DNA of 59,705 nt from a virus. The notes under the pieces were generated by a model that saw nothing but the letters and a program-made list of their open reading frames with translations, was not told where the DNA came from and did not search any database. This document shows, piece by piece, positions 1-7,784 of this stretch; position 1 is the first letter of the stretch; each line of letters begins with the position of its first letter. The position numbers and the translations under genes are program-made. The DNA is taken from the IMG/VR virus record IMGVR_UViG_3300008262_000209, positions 1-59,705 of that record. One strand, written 5' to 3'.

Positions 1-657
1 CGGACCTGAATTACTTCCTTGCCCTCCAGGATTGCCTTGACTAGGTGAAACCGGAGGGGAATTTCCTGAACCAGCCGGTGATCCTCTAGCAGATCCTCCA
101 CCAGAACCTCCAGAACCTCCAGGTTGAATACTGTCTCCGCCTCCACCACCGCCGCCCTCTGAAAGAATGGTAGAAAAGCTTGATACAGAACCATTTGATC
201 CTTGGCCCCTTGGTCCAGATGGCGACCCTGCGCCACCTGCGCCGACCGTTACAGTATAGGATGTAGGAATGCTTGGTGAGTTTGAAACTGCAGTGATATT
301 GCCGGTTCTAAAACCGCCTGCGCCACCGCCGCCACCTCGTAAAGATCCACCGCCACCGCCGCCCCCTACAACCAAATATTCTAAATTAAACGAATAACTA
401 TATGCTAAATTAAACCATTGAGTTCCATTATATGCCTCAAAGGAATTACCATCAGTATTGAAACGAAGCATACCGGCACTAGTTGCAGTTGGCCTGGTCG
501 CAGTATTTCCTACAGGTACTCGTATATAATTATTGGCAACAACTAAGGAAGTCACACCATTGTTCTGTATTTCAAGAATACCATCTGAATTACCATGAAT
601 TTTTAAACCAGCGGAACCTGTTATTACTCCGCTATCAGAATTAATTATTGCTGGCAT
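1..657 (-). CDS. Glycine-rich tail fibre/adhesin, 3' end outside window
   Basis: Open from an ATG at 657 to the window edge, so the C-terminus is missing. The first ~100 residues carry the attachment-like module shared with its neighbours (IPxGNTxxRP, GMLRFNT, FEAYNGTxW), followed by poly-glycine blocks (G6-G8) separated by short hydrophobic strands. Poly-glycine sandwiches of this type form the host-binding tips of T-even gp38-like adhesins; the adhesin role is inferred from that resemblance and from its place in a late unit of four related genes. It follows the 354-residue homologue after a 15-base gap. Confidence 0.75.
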   Translation of the reverse strand, partial: MPAIINSDSGVITGSAGLKIHGNSDGILEIQNNGVTSLVVANNYIRVPVGNTATRPTATSAGMLRFNTDGNSFEAYNGTQWFNLAYSYSFNLEYLVVGGGGGGGSLRGGGGGAGGFRTGNITAVSNSPSIPTSYTVTVGAGGAGSPSGPRGQGSNGSVSSFSTILSEGGGGGGGDSIQPGGSGGSGGGSARGSPAGSGNSPPVSPSQGNPGGQGSNSGP

Positions 658-672
658 ATATTTTTCTTTTAG

Positions 673-1737
673 TTATACCCAACTTAATGAGCCTGTACCT
701 GCAGTGATTTCGTATACAAAGGATCCAGGAATTACAGTCGTATTTACCGTAACCGTCAATCCCTCAGAAATAACAGCGTTTGAAATAATGTTAGAATGAG
801 AAAGAAGTATTATTCCGGATCCTCCAGCGCCAACACCACCTGGTCCAGGTGAACCGGCACCTCCACCTCCTCCAGTAAATGCAGTAGCAGATGTTCCGTT
901 GCCATATCCACCGCCACCCAATCCTCCAATTGCGCCGGTGCGCCCACCACCGCCGGAATAATATTTACCATTTAACCAAAGATAACCATTACCTCCCCAA
1001 CCTCCTACTGATGCGTTACCTCCTCTTTGACCTGCGCCACCGCCGCCTGCGCCGAGGGCCCCTGGGGCTTGTATAGATGCGCCACCAGAAAATCCTTGTA
1101 CACCGGAACCAATTGCACTTGGCCCAGTAATCGCATTACCCCCAAAACCTTCTACGCCATTATTAGATGCAGGGGGGGAATATCCTCCTCTTCCGCCACC
1201 GCAACCACCATCACTATCAGGGTTAAATTGACCTGCAGGACCTGCAACTGCGCCGCCAATGCCCCCACCAAAAGAAGTCATACGAATTGAATTATTTTTT
1301 CCAACTAAGGTTATAACAGTATTAGACCCTCGAGTACTTGCGCTTAACGACGGTGCACCATTTAACCCGCCTGCACCTATAGAAAATACTGAAATAGATG
1401 TTATAACTCCAAGACTAATATTTCCAACAATTGCTCCTCCACCTCCACCCCCAGCTTGTCTTGGCATATCCGACACCTGAGAAGGTCCACCCCCACCGCC
1501 ACCTGCAACTACTAATAAGTTTAAAGTAACGTTTGCGGGCTGAGTAACGTTTAGCCAACTATTACCTGAGTATAATTCAAAAACTCTAGTTTCTTCATTA
1601 AATCTGATCATACCAGTGACTGGTACAGATGGTCTATCTGCGGTATTGCCCTTAGGAATTATAATTGAACTTCCGGATAATTTTAAGGAAGTTTCCTCAG
1701 TTACTATTTCTCCACCGCCTAAAATAGAAATTGTCAT
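673..1737 (-). CDS. Glycine-rich tail fibre/adhesin
   Basis: 354 residues. Residues ~1-65 hold the shared module (IPKGNTADRP, GMIRFNEE, FELYSGNSW); residues ~75-310 are glycine-rich with many GGGGG runs, and the last ~40 residues are an ordinary beta-rich tail. The start overlaps the stop of the upstream 74-residue gene by ATGA (1734-1737), so translation is probably coupled. It resembles the partial gene at 1-657 and the 356-residue gene at 15757-16827. It is probably a distal receptor-binding fibre component; no enzyme motif is seen. Confidence 0.75.
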   Translation of the reverse strand: MTISILGGGEIVTEETSLKLSGSSIIIPKGNTADRPSVPVTGMIRFNEETRVFELYSGNSWLNVTQPANVTLNLLVVAGGGGGGPSQVSDMPRQAGGGGGGAIVGNISLGVITSISVFSIGAGGLNGAPSLSASTRGSNTVITLVGKNNSIRMTSFGGGIGGAVAGPAGQFNPDSDGGCGGGRGGYSPPASNNGVEGFGGNAITGPSAIGSGVQGFSGGASIQAPGALGAGGGGAGQRGGNASVGGWGGNGYLWLNGKYYSGGGGRTGAIGGLGGGGYGNGTSATAFTGGGGGAGSPGPGGVGAGGSGIILLSHSNIISNAVISEGLTVTVNTTVIPGSFVYEITAGTGSLSWV

Positions 1738-1958
1738 ATTAAGTTGACCCTTATGTTACTCCATGTATTACCGTTATATCCTTCAAGTTCAAGTATTTGT
1801 GTATTAAATCTAAGCATGCCCTGAACTGGTGTTTGTGGTCTTTGTAATGTGTTACCAGAAGGTATAGTTATAGATCTCGAGGAAAATGACAATACCGTAC
1901 CATTTGCTGAAATTGTATTTAAATCGCCGTCAATGGTAATACTCATAGTATCAGCCAC
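1734..1958 (-). CDS. Short tail-fibre module protein
   Basis: 74 residues consisting almost only of the module found at the N-terminus of the neighbouring glycine-rich adhesins (IPSGNTLQRP, GMLRFNTQ, GYNGNTWSN) with no glycine-rich region behind it. It overlaps the genes on both sides (16 bases upstream, ATGA downstream). It may be a stand-alone connector subunit or the remnant of an adhesin that lost its distal part. Function is inferred only from similarity to its neighbours. Confidence 0.6.
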   Translation of the reverse strand: MADTMSITIDGDLNTISANGTVLSFSSRSITIPSGNTLQRPQTPVQGMLRFNTQILELEGYNGNTWSNIRVNLI

Positions 1959-2257
1959 CTTTGTCCAGTTGTAATAGTTACGTTTGAACCATCAGTAATT
2001 GTAACTGGACCTACAGATAATCCATTTTGCCCCGCAGGAATTGTGATATTTGAACTTATCGTCGTATTGGAAAAAAGAATTACTCCAGATCCGCCACCGC
2101 CACCGCCACCAGTAGCTGTAGATGATATTCTACCATTTGCAGCAATGGAAATGTTATCTCCAGCAATTAAGATGCTTGCTAATGTATTACCAGTAAGCTG
2201 AGAACTGGTAATAGAATTCGGAGCAAGACCTGAAGATTTAATTCGTGTTAAAGCCAT
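1943..2257 (-). CDS. Small virion fibre protein, first gene of left late unit
   Basis: 104 residues, beginning with an ALTRIKSSGLAPNSI segment of the kind seen at the start of phage tail-fibre proteins, then a GGGGGGGSG linker and a beta-rich C-terminus. An AAGGAA ribosome-binding site precedes the ATG and an exact T4-type late promoter lies at 2281-2288, about 24 bases upstream. It is the promoter-proximal gene of the unit running left through the glycine-rich adhesins. Probably a fibre or baseplate-proximal structural protein. Confidence 0.65.
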   Translation of the reverse strand: MALTRIKSSGLAPNSITSSQLTGNTLASILIAGDNISIAANGRISSTATGGGGGGGSGVILFSNTTISSNITIPAGQNGLSVGPVTITDGSNVTITTGQRWLIL

Positions 2258-2280
2258 TGTAGATTCCTTATGAACTCTAT

Positions 2281-2288
2281 TATTTATA
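2281..2288 (-). promoter_or_regulatory. T4-type late promoter
   Basis: The minus strand reads TATAAATA followed by ATAGAG, the exact T4 late -10 octamer recognised by gp55/gp33-modified RNA polymerase. It lies just upstream of the fibre gene starting at 2257 and just inside the end of the membrane-protein operon. Confidence 0.8.
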
Positions 2289-3047
2289 TTATCCTAAGTC
2301 TTTATTTTTGATGCTAAAAACCGCATCTTTTTCGATTTCTATCGAATATTTGGACTTTTTAACCTTAGGTTTTTGCCCGAGAAGCATATTTGCTGCAACG
2401 ACCAACAGAATAGCCAGCGGATCAAATACAAATACCAGTATAACAATGATCATTCTGACAGCTTTATCTATTGTCTCCAGATCGTTCTTACTATAGAACA
2501 ACTCTGTAATATATCGTATCGGTCCTATTTCAGAATTCTGTTTGTTTTTCTCTTTCTGATACTCGCCAATCTCTCGTGTCAACTGAGATATTTTATCCTG
2601 CGTTTGCTTGATATCTTTCTCTATACGAGAATTACCTTTGTCTCTTTTCTCAAGCTGAACCAGCAGATTATCCAATCTTCTTCTTTCGACTTCCAGTATG
2701 TCTTTGTTCGTTGCTATTTTGGTTTCGTTATCATATAAAACCGCTGAGTCAGATGTATATGATTTAGACAGATATCCAAAGATACCTAAAGAAGTAATTG
2801 CGGATAGAATAATAACACTGATAATGAAATAGAACTTCATTAACCAATTTACCTTTGTCCACATTCTGTAGATAAAGGAGGCGGTAACAAGTTTACCTAG
2901 TTCAAGTACCACACCCATCGTTACGATAGGCCAAAATGCCGCGGAGAAGATTAGAGTCAGACCAACGATTGAGAAATATCCTGCTACTGCAGAAATACTC
3001 AATGCGGTTAAAAGAAGAAGGTATGTGAACAATCTATCATTATTCAT
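2289..3047 (-). CDS. Membrane protein with central coiled coil
   Basis: 252 residues: three predicted transmembrane segments in the first ~100 residues, a charged coiled-coil stretch (~105-175, rich in E, K, R, Q), a further hydrophobic segment (~195-220) and a basic C-terminal tail. The start overlaps the upstream 90-residue gene by 8 bases. Similar membrane/coiled-coil proteins are common hypothetical genes in marine T4-like phages. No catalytic motif is visible and no function can be assigned. Confidence 0.7.
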   Translation of the reverse strand: MNNDRLFTYLLLLTALSISAVAGYFSIVGLTLIFSAAFWPIVTMGVVLELGKLVTASFIYRMWTKVNWLMKFYFIISVIILSAITSLGIFGYLSKSYTSDSAVLYDNETKIATNKDILEVERRRLDNLLVQLEKRDKGNSRIEKDIKQTQDKISQLTREIGEYQKEKNKQNSEIGPIRYITELFYSKNDLETIDKAVRMIIVILVFVFDPLAILLVVAANMLLGQKPKVKKSKYSIEIEKDAVFSIKNKDLG

Positions 3048-3312
3048 ACATTACTGTTGTTGAATCCCCCAACGACCATTTAGGATTTTGCTCTACAATA
3101 TATTTCTTAGTACACACTTTAAAGTCTGGGAATTTTAATTCTTTTGGATTGCTTGCTGCATCGAAGAATAAACAACGATTATTAGGTTGTGCTGCGTATT
3201 GACCATTATCCAATTCAATAAAGTTAAAGCTTTTATGATCCTCTGGCCATTCGATGTGCATTGTCGACGGTAAACAGATAGTTACCTGTGTAGAAATTTT
3301 TATCTTTCGCAT
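3040..3312 (-). CDS. Conserved phage protein, unknown function
   Basis: 90 residues with no recognised motif; it has a central FNFIELDNGQYAAQP segment. The start at 3312 lies inside the 3' end of the upstream gene (80-base overlap); an internal ATG at 3261 would shorten the overlap to 29 bases. Neither start has a convincing Shine-Dalgarno sequence, so the start is uncertain. Its place in a tight minus-strand operon supports it being a real gene. Confidence 0.6.
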   Translation of the reverse strand: MRKIKISTQVTICLPSTMHIEWPEDHKSFNFIELDNGQYAAQPNNRCLFFDAASNPKELKFPDFKVCTKKYIVEQNPKWSLGDSTTVMYE

Positions 3313-3640
3313 AGAATTTGCAACTTAAATTACTTAGAAATGCCTTTTGTATGATCGCAATATCATAATCAAAGCAATCCCAAATTTGCAGAGTGTCTAG
3401 CGGTAAAAATTCTCCAGGTAGATTTTCTGTTCTACTAACGAAAGCGTGTAAAGGTAATTTATCATATAAAGCTCCGTAATTAGGTAAATATGCTTCTATT
3501 CTAAATGCTTGTCCTCGTATACTTTTTATTGATACCCAGACACAAGGTTCAAATTCCCCGTGTCCTTTTTCAAAATCATAGAGAAATTCTTTACGAATAT
3601 AACAATGAACAGGTGGCGTGTTCGCAACTAAAAATGACAT
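3233..3640 (-). CDS. Conserved phage protein, unknown function
   Basis: 135 residues, soluble, rich in aromatic residues (WVSIKSIRGQAFRIEAYLP; LQIWDCFDYD). No catalytic motif is recognised. It lies 4 bases after the GIY-YIG gene and overlaps the next gene, consistent with co-translation in the nucleotide-metabolism operon. Confidence 0.65.
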   Translation of the reverse strand: MSFLVANTPPVHCYIRKEFLYDFEKGHGEFEPCVWVSIKSIRGQAFRIEAYLPNYGALYDKLPLHAFVSRTENLPGEFLPLDTLQIWDCFDYDIAIIQKAFLSNLSCKFYAKDKNFYTGNYLFTVDNAHRMARGS

Positions 3641-3644
3641 AATA

Positions 3645-4040
3645 TTATTTTACCTTAATATGTGTTCTATGTACTCTGCATTGAATCTGACCATTATAAT
3701 ATTCATCCGTTTCAAGAACTCTTCTATCCATTTGTTCTCGTGCTTCTAAATAATTACATGATCCTTTATTAGGGCAGATATGAAGAATTTCTCGAATGAA
3801 ATTATCTTTACCGTAGGTCTCTACATCTTTCTTTACATCATCAGATGAAGACCAATATTCTCTCCAATCAGATTCTGCTTTTAATCTTTTCTTTTTGCCT
3901 TTAACCGTTTTAGTTTTTTTAAACCAAAACAATTTTTTACCTATGTATTTTTTACCCGTAACATTGTTTGTTATCAAATAAACATATCCATATGCATTTT
4001 CAGGAATTTCCTCTAAGGGAACATCTTTATATAACCACAT
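3645..4040 (-). CDS. GIY-YIG family endonuclease
   Basis: 131 residues. A GIY-YIG signature appears at residues ~17-36 (YGYVYLITN followed by GKKYIGKK), with a conserved aromatic/charged helix (WREYW), an asparagine-phenylalanine (DNFIREIL) and a LEAREQ glutamate helix typical of the family's catalytic Glu. The compact size suggests a nuclease domain without a large DNA-binding tail, either a Seg-like homing endonuclease or a host-DNA nuclease like T4 EndoII. Those two roles cannot be separated from sequence alone. Confidence 0.75.
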   Translation of the reverse strand: MWLYKDVPLEEIPENAYGYVYLITNNVTGKKYIGKKLFWFKKTKTVKGKKKRLKAESDWREYWSSSDDVKKDVETYGKDNFIREILHICPNKGSCNYLEAREQMDRRVLETDEYYNGQIQCRVHRTHIKVK

Positions 4041-4058
4041 AATAATACCATATCTAAA

Positions 4059-4412
4059 TCAGTATTTATTATGGTCATCTACCACCTCCCAGTAATCCCC
4101 ATCCTCGACAAAATGATTTATGTCCTGTGAAGGCGGGACAAGAAAATAGTCATCTGGGTCGGTCATCACATCTTCAATTCTTTCAGTTGCAATACCCCTA
4201 CCCATTTGACCAGTTTTATGTAGCATTGTAGTCTGAATAGACTTTTTATACCTATGACCTTCGGACTCATCCTTGGCCATATATTCTTTTTGCTTCTTTG
4301 AAAATACCTGCTTCTGTTCTTCTGTCCATTGACGAGAGTTAGCACAAGGTCTGCTGCAAAATGCCCCGCGTTTCTTGTGCTCAGTTCCGCATTTAGGACA
4401 AGTCTTCGTCAT
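4059..4412 (-). CDS. Zinc-finger protein, possibly DNA-binding
   Basis: 117 residues from the chosen ATG at 4412. An N-terminal zinc knuckle (CPKCG ... FCSRPC) is followed by a basic helix (QWTEEQKQVFSKKQKEY) like those in phage HNH/NUMOD-type DNA-binding proteins, and an acidic C-terminus. An AAGAAGG site sits 4 bases before this ATG. A longer in-frame start at 4460 exists but would run deep into the upstream zinc-ribbon gene, so the shorter start is preferred. It overlaps that gene by 20 bases. Confidence 0.65.
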   Translation of the reverse strand: MTKTCPKCGTEHKKRGAFCSRPCANSRQWTEEQKQVFSKKQKEYMAKDESEGHRYKKSIQTTMLHKTGQMGRGIATERIEDVMTDPDDYFLVPPSQDINHFVEDGDYWEVVDDHNKY

Positions 4413-4560
4413 ACCCTTCTTCTTCGTAACGATCATCCTCTCCATCCATCTCCGTACCACAGAAAGGACAGTGTATTACTTTATAGTAATTTTCGTCTAG
4501 GTCATGATTTATCTTGAAGACTGCGTCACATTCGAAGCACTCGTAGTGTTTTCTTGCCAT
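4393..4560 (-). CDS. Small zinc-ribbon protein
   Basis: 55 residues. Two CxxC knuckles (CFECD at residues 8-12 and CPFCG at 31-35) separated by 19 residues form a zinc ribbon; the C-terminus is very acidic. An AAAGGGAA site precedes the ATG. It overlaps the end of the cytidylyltransferase gene by 52 bases in another frame and the next zinc-finger gene by 20 bases. Proteins of this design are common in phages and often bind RNA polymerase or nucleic acid; the role here is unknown. Confidence 0.7.
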   Translation of the reverse strand: MARKHYECFECDAVFKINHDLDENYYKVIHCPFCGTEMDGEDDRYEEEGYDEDLS

Positions 4561-4988
4561 GAAATTCCCTTTCTTTTTGCCTCAGCCTCAAACACCCGCT
4601 TACGAAGGTCTGTAGAGCTAAAATAATGATCTCTCTTATTATAGTGCAGTTTAATCCCTCGCTTCAGACAAATATCTTTTCCTGTAAATTCTTTGTCCAT
4701 ATACTCCTCACCTAAGATTCTAACATTAATAGGTAAGGTCATCAGTATATCTTCTAGTTCTTTTTCTGTACTATATAGAATAACCTCATCTACATATTTA
4801 CAGGCTTTTACTTGAAGTTGTCTTTCAATTATAGATTGCACCGGTTTGTTTTTTGTTGATCTATCTAGAGTAGGATCAATTTGAATACCTACAATTAAAT
4901 AATCACACTGTCGTTTCGCCTCCTCAAGCATAACAATATGCCCGGCATGGAAGAGATCGAACGTAGAACACGTAAATCCTGTTTTCAT
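4509..4988 (-). CDS. Cytidylyltransferase-family nucleotidyltransferase (TagD-like)
   Basis: 159 residues. The HxGH motif (FDLFHAGH at residues 10-17) and the SSTDLRKRV motif near residue ~132 are signatures of the glycerol-3-phosphate/ethanolamine-phosphate cytidylyltransferase superfamily, which transfers CMP or AMP from an NTP to a phosphorylated alcohol. The start at 4988 forms ATGA with the stop of the dCMP deaminase and has a GGAG site; a longer start at 5012 is unlikely. The substrate is unknown: it could make a CDP-linked precursor for surface sugar or lipid modification. Confidence 0.85.
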   Translation of the reverse strand: MKTGFTCSTFDLFHAGHIVMLEEAKRQCDYLIVGIQIDPTLDRSTKNKPVQSIIERQLQVKACKYVDEVILYSTEKELEDILMTLPINVRILGEEYMDKEFTGKDICLKRGIKLHYNKRDHYFSSTDLRKRVFEAEAKRKGISWQENTTSASNVTQSSR

Positions 4989-5416
4989 ATTTTCTCCACT
5001 TCTATTCCACATTTATGTAAAAATTTTATACCTTGCTCACTTCTATAGTGTTCACGATAAAAAACTTTCTTAATGCCTGCAGTATATATAAGCTTTGCAC
5101 AATCGAAGCAAGGAGCATGGGTAATGTACATCGACGCATTTTCTCCAGATTCCTTACTTCTTGCTAGTTTTGCGATAGCATTGGCTTCTGCATGTATTAC
5201 TTCAGGTTTGGTTTTTAGTTGTTTTTCTAAGAATGATGGTGTGCGAATCTCATCCTCGCAATTATTGTCCCATCCTTTCGGTGTGCCATTATAACCAATA
5301 GATATTACTCTATCATCTTTGGTTACGATTGCACCTACCTTCAATCTTCTTGCATATGATAGTTCGGCATAGTTCTCTGCCGTTTTCATATGTGCATAAT
5401 CAATCCTGTTCGGCAT
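4985..5416 (-). CDS. dCMP deaminase
   Basis: 143 residues from the ATG at 5416. It contains the zinc-dependent deaminase motifs HAE (within VIHAEANAIA) and PCFDC, and the N-terminal SYARRLKVGAI segment typical of deoxycytidylate deaminases. It converts dCMP to dUMP, the substrate of the ThyX encoded at 10313-10981, so the two form a dTMP supply path with NrdA/NrdB. The start overlaps the upstream gene by 17 bases; a start at 5503 would lie inside that gene. Confidence 0.9.
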   Translation of the reverse strand: MPNRIDYAHMKTAENYAELSYARRLKVGAIVTKDDRVISIGYNGTPKGWDNNCEDEIRTPSFLEKQLKTKPEVIHAEANAIAKLARSKESGENASMYITHAPCFDCAKLIYTAGIKKVFYREHYRSEQGIKFLHKCGIEVEKI

Positions 5417-5594
5417 TCCATTTTCCTTCTGGGCAAGATGTGCCCCTGAGCATAGTTTTAGCCCAGATAGCACATCCGCATACATTACAACTTTTAACTC
5501 CAATAATGGTAGTCAAATGCTCACATGAAGTACAAATTTGTCTGCGCCTATCCACAAAATGAATAGGCACTTCCTTCACGCCGCCTTGCCCCAT
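5400..5594 (-). CDS. Small zinc-binding protein
   Basis: 64 residues with paired cysteine knuckles (CTSCEH ... CNVCGC ... SCPEGKW), a conserved small protein of T4-like phages next to ribonucleotide reductase genes. The ATG at 5594 lies inside the end of nrdB; GTG at 5579 overlaps the nrdB stop as GTGA and is an equally plausible start. It is probably a metal-binding or redox accessory protein; function unproven. Confidence 0.65.
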   Translation of the reverse strand: MGQGGVKEVPIHFVDRRRQICTSCEHLTTIIGVKSCNVCGCAIWAKTMLRGTSCPEGKWNAEQD

Positions 5595-6067
5595 ACATCA
5601 TTCCAATTTCCACTTAGTGCACCTTTAGCATAATCTGTCGCTCTGTTTTCAAAGAAGTTAGTATGCGTTGGTGCGTTGATCATTTCCTCAACCCAGGGTA
5701 AAGGATTCTTTTTACGTTTAAAGATACCTTTTAATCCTAAACTAATAAGACGTCTATCCGCAATATAACGAATATATTCTTTTACTTCATTTTCAGTTAA
5801 ACCTTCGATTGCGCCAGATCGAAAAGCAAGTTCAATAAACTTATCTTCAAGATCCACCATCTTCTCCGCAATCGTGTAAATCTTCCCTTTAAGCTCATCG
5901 TTCCAGATCTCCTTGTTTTCTTCTATATATGTTCGGAATAGCTTAATCATTGCCTCGGCGTGCTGTGTTTCATCCACAATAGACCAGGTAACAATCTGCC
6001 CCATGCCCTTCATCTTTCCATGTCTAGGAAAGTTAAGTAACATGATAAAGGAACTGAATAATTGCAT
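5576..6067 (-). pseudogene. nrdB: Ribonucleotide reductase small subunit, C-terminal part (frame-broken)
   Basis: 163 residues matching the C-terminal half of NrdB: QLFSSF, MLLNFPR, MKGMGQIVTWS and the iron-ligand motif DETQH (E238/H241 equivalents). The same frame stays open upstream to about 6125 and encodes HIAVFSAFTEG, containing the E204-equivalent ligand. The first ATG (6067) falls after that glutamate, so independent translation from it would give a protein lacking a metal ligand. The N-terminal half is in the other frame at 6111-6536. A frame change near 6111-6125 is needed for a functional enzyme. Confidence 0.75.
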
Positions 6068-6110
6068 CCCTTCGGTGAAAGCACTGAATACTGCAATATG
6101 AGTAGCAGTA

Positions 6111-6536
6111 CTAGCAGCATCGCCATTCTGTGATCTCCTGATATTCTAAAAAATCATTATACGTAGACTCGGGCATGCCAAGTGTTTCAATTAAATGAGA
6201 ATATGCGGCAATATGTAATGCTTCTCTTGCTGCAAATCCTGCTAACATCATTCTTACTTCAGGTTGTGGGAAGTGAGGAAGATAGTTCTTTACATATCCT
6301 CCGGCAACATCAACATCGCCCTGAGTAAAAAATCTAAAAATATTAGTTAAAAATTGTTTTTCTGCATCTGTTAATTTTTTCTTCCAATCCTTTACATCTT
6401 CTAACATAGGGACTTCTGTATGCAGCCAATGGCTTTGTTCATGTTTTAGCCAGGCATCATAGAATTGAGGATATTTAAAGGGCTTAAAATATGATCTTTC
6501 ATCTGTAAGTTTTAATTTTTTGTGAGCTTCATTCAT
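6111..6536 (-). CDS. nrdB: Ribonucleotide reductase small subunit, N-terminal part (frame-broken)
   Basis: 141 residues matching the N-terminal half of class Ia NrdB. The radical site is visible: E105, H108 and Y112 (REALHIAAY) have the same spacing as E. coli E115/H118/Y122, and the first Asp ligand lies near residue 74 (QGDVDV). The frame ends at TAG 6111-6113, and the rest of the protein continues in the +1 frame (GDAASTATHIAVF). The homologous region in related proteins is usually longer here, so a small deletion may accompany the shift. An AAAGG site precedes the ATG. Confidence 0.75.
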   Translation of the reverse strand: MNEAHKKLKLTDERSYFKPFKYPQFYDAWLKHEQSHWLHTEVPMLEDVKDWKKKLTDAEKQFLTNIFRFFTQGDVDVAGGYVKNYLPHFPQPEVRMMLAGFAAREALHIAAYSHLIETLGMPESTYNDFLEYQEITEWRCC

Positions 6537-6555
6537 TTTACGGTTTTGCCTTTCT

Positions 6556-6583
6556 ATTATAATTCCAGTGAGGGTTAAGTCTA
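6556..6583 (-). promoter_or_regulatory. nrdB: Candidate sigma70-type promoter upstream of nrdB
   Basis: The minus strand has -10 TATAAT (6556-6561) and a TAGACT -35-like hexamer (6578-6583) with 16-base spacing. It lies in the 86-base gap between the Fe-S carrier gene and nrdB. The same TAGACT/TATAAT pair occurs upstream of the winged-helix gene near 51345. Confidence 0.5.
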
Positions 6584-6622
6584 CCTTTAGATTATGGTTC
6601 TAACATGAGATTTTTCCGTTTC

Positions 6623-6949
6623 TTAATCTATAGTGAAACTTGACCCGCAACCGCAGGTTGCCTTTACGTTTGGATTTTTAATTTTAAATTCTGCAGAAGT
6701 CAAAGTCTTTTCATAATCTATTTCCGCTTCATTCAAATACTGCATACTTATAGAATCTACTAACACTTGTACTCCGTTTTTCTCAAAAGAAAAATCATCC
6801 TCTTCAGTTTTTTCATCTAAGGTAAACCCATATTGAAATCCTGAGCAACCGCCACCCTGCACAAATATTCTTAATTTTAAATCCGGGTTGCTCTCTTCGT
6901 CAATTATTTCTTTAATTTTTTTGGTAGCTGATTCTGAAATACTAAGCAT
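6623..6949 (-). CDS. A-type iron-sulfur cluster carrier (HesB/IscA/ErpA family)
   Basis: 108 residues, the full length of the family. The three cluster-binding cysteines are present: one in [11 protein letters not shown] and two in the C-terminal CGCGSSF. A-type carriers pass Fe-S clusters to apo-proteins. In the phage it lies directly between nrdA-side genes and nrdB, so help with iron cofactor assembly during infection is a reasonable inference, but the client is unknown. Confidence 0.9.
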   Translation of the reverse strand: MLSISESATKKIKEIIDEESNPDLKLRIFVQGGGCSGFQYGFTLDEKTEEDDFSFEKNGVQVLVDSISMQYLNEAEIDYEKTLTSAEFKIKNPNVKATCGCGSSFTID

Positions 6950-6954
6950 TCATG

Positions 6955-7143
6955 CTACTCCTTTAAAAAATTGCAGGTTCTTGATCTTGTTCTTGTACCA
7001 TCACCATTATCTTTTTCCTCCCAGGCAGTACAAACTTGAACCTCCTGCTTAGGTTTTTCTGGTATAATTTTATCAGCTGTCCAATTTGCCGCCATCCAAC
7101 CAAAAGCAGAAAAGAATCCCCATACTAAAATTTCACCCACCAT
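6955..7143 (-). CDS. Small single-pass membrane protein
   Basis: 62 residues with one N-terminal hydrophobic helix (~residues 3-22) and a polar tail containing two cysteines (VCTAWEE, RTCNF). It lies between the amidotransferase-like gene and the Fe-S carrier with 1- and 5-base gaps. No known family recognised. Confidence 0.55.
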   Translation of the reverse strand: MVGEILVWGFFSAFGWMAANWTADKIIPEKPKQEVQVCTAWEEKDNGDGTRTRSRTCNFLKE

Positions 7144-7144
7144 T

Positions 7145-7783
7145 CTAACTCCTGTATAGTGTATCTACAAAATCAACTAATAATTTTTGATGTCTGTAAT
7201 TATGCCAGTGTTTCGGCATCCAAGAATAATCATCATACCAATATTTTTCACTTTCAAGATGACATGCTATTAGACCAACATTGTTTTGTATAATAGCCAT
7301 TGGGTGGCCTGTTTCATACTTAGCAATGGTTTTAAACTTATTTCCTACGTAGGTACAACCATCAAAAAAGAATATTTTATCTTCAACACCTCGCCATGTT
7401 ACCGGCATTGCCTTTGCATGAGGTCTCCTGGTATTTACATTGGGTTGTTTAATATATTGTACCACTCTCACATCATCAAGAATATTAAAAAACTTTGAAT
7501 CTGCCCAATAGGCACCCATGCAAATACCAAGATACTTTCCGCCTCGTCTAACATAGTTTCTAACTAGTTTCTTTGTCTCAGGATGCATAGACGAGAAGGA
7601 AGTCATGTCACCGACTCCCCCAGGAAAGCAAACCATATCCACATCATCAAAGAATTTACTTTCTATATCATGCTTTGTAAAAATCTTAAAATGATAATAA
7701 GGATCTAATGCCTTGATAATACCATTGCCTGATTGTACAGAACACTTTGGATGATTTAAAAATAAGGCTATGGTGCCTTTCAT
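7145..7783 (-). CDS. Class I glutamine amidotransferase-like / biotin-ligase N-terminal-like protein
   Basis: 212 residues. It has a CFPGG strand-turn and a nucleophile elbow GKYLGICMGAYW with the candidate catalytic Cys, and later GLIACHLESEKYWYDD with candidate His/Glu. This pattern fits the BPL_N family, which has a class I amidotransferase fold. It sits between nrdA and the Fe-S/nrdB genes with 1-2-base gaps. The substrate is unknown; no biotin-ligase catalytic domain follows. Confidence 0.7.
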   Translation of the reverse strand: MKGTIALFLNHPKCSVQSGNGIIKALDPYYHFKIFTKHDIESKFFDDVDMVCFPGGVGDMTSFSSMHPETKKLVRNYVRRGGKYLGICMGAYWADSKFFNILDDVRVVQYIKQPNVNTRRPHAKAMPVTWRGVEDKIFFFDGCTYVGNKFKTIAKYETGHPMAIIQNNVGLIACHLESEKYWYDDYSWMPKHWHNYRHQKLLVDFVDTLYRS

Positions 7784-7784
7784 T

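Noticed and set aside
3645-4040. Assignment as T4 denA endonuclease II
   Set aside because: The GIY-YIG core is visible but nothing in the sequence separates EndoII from Seg-like homing enzymes, so only the family was named.
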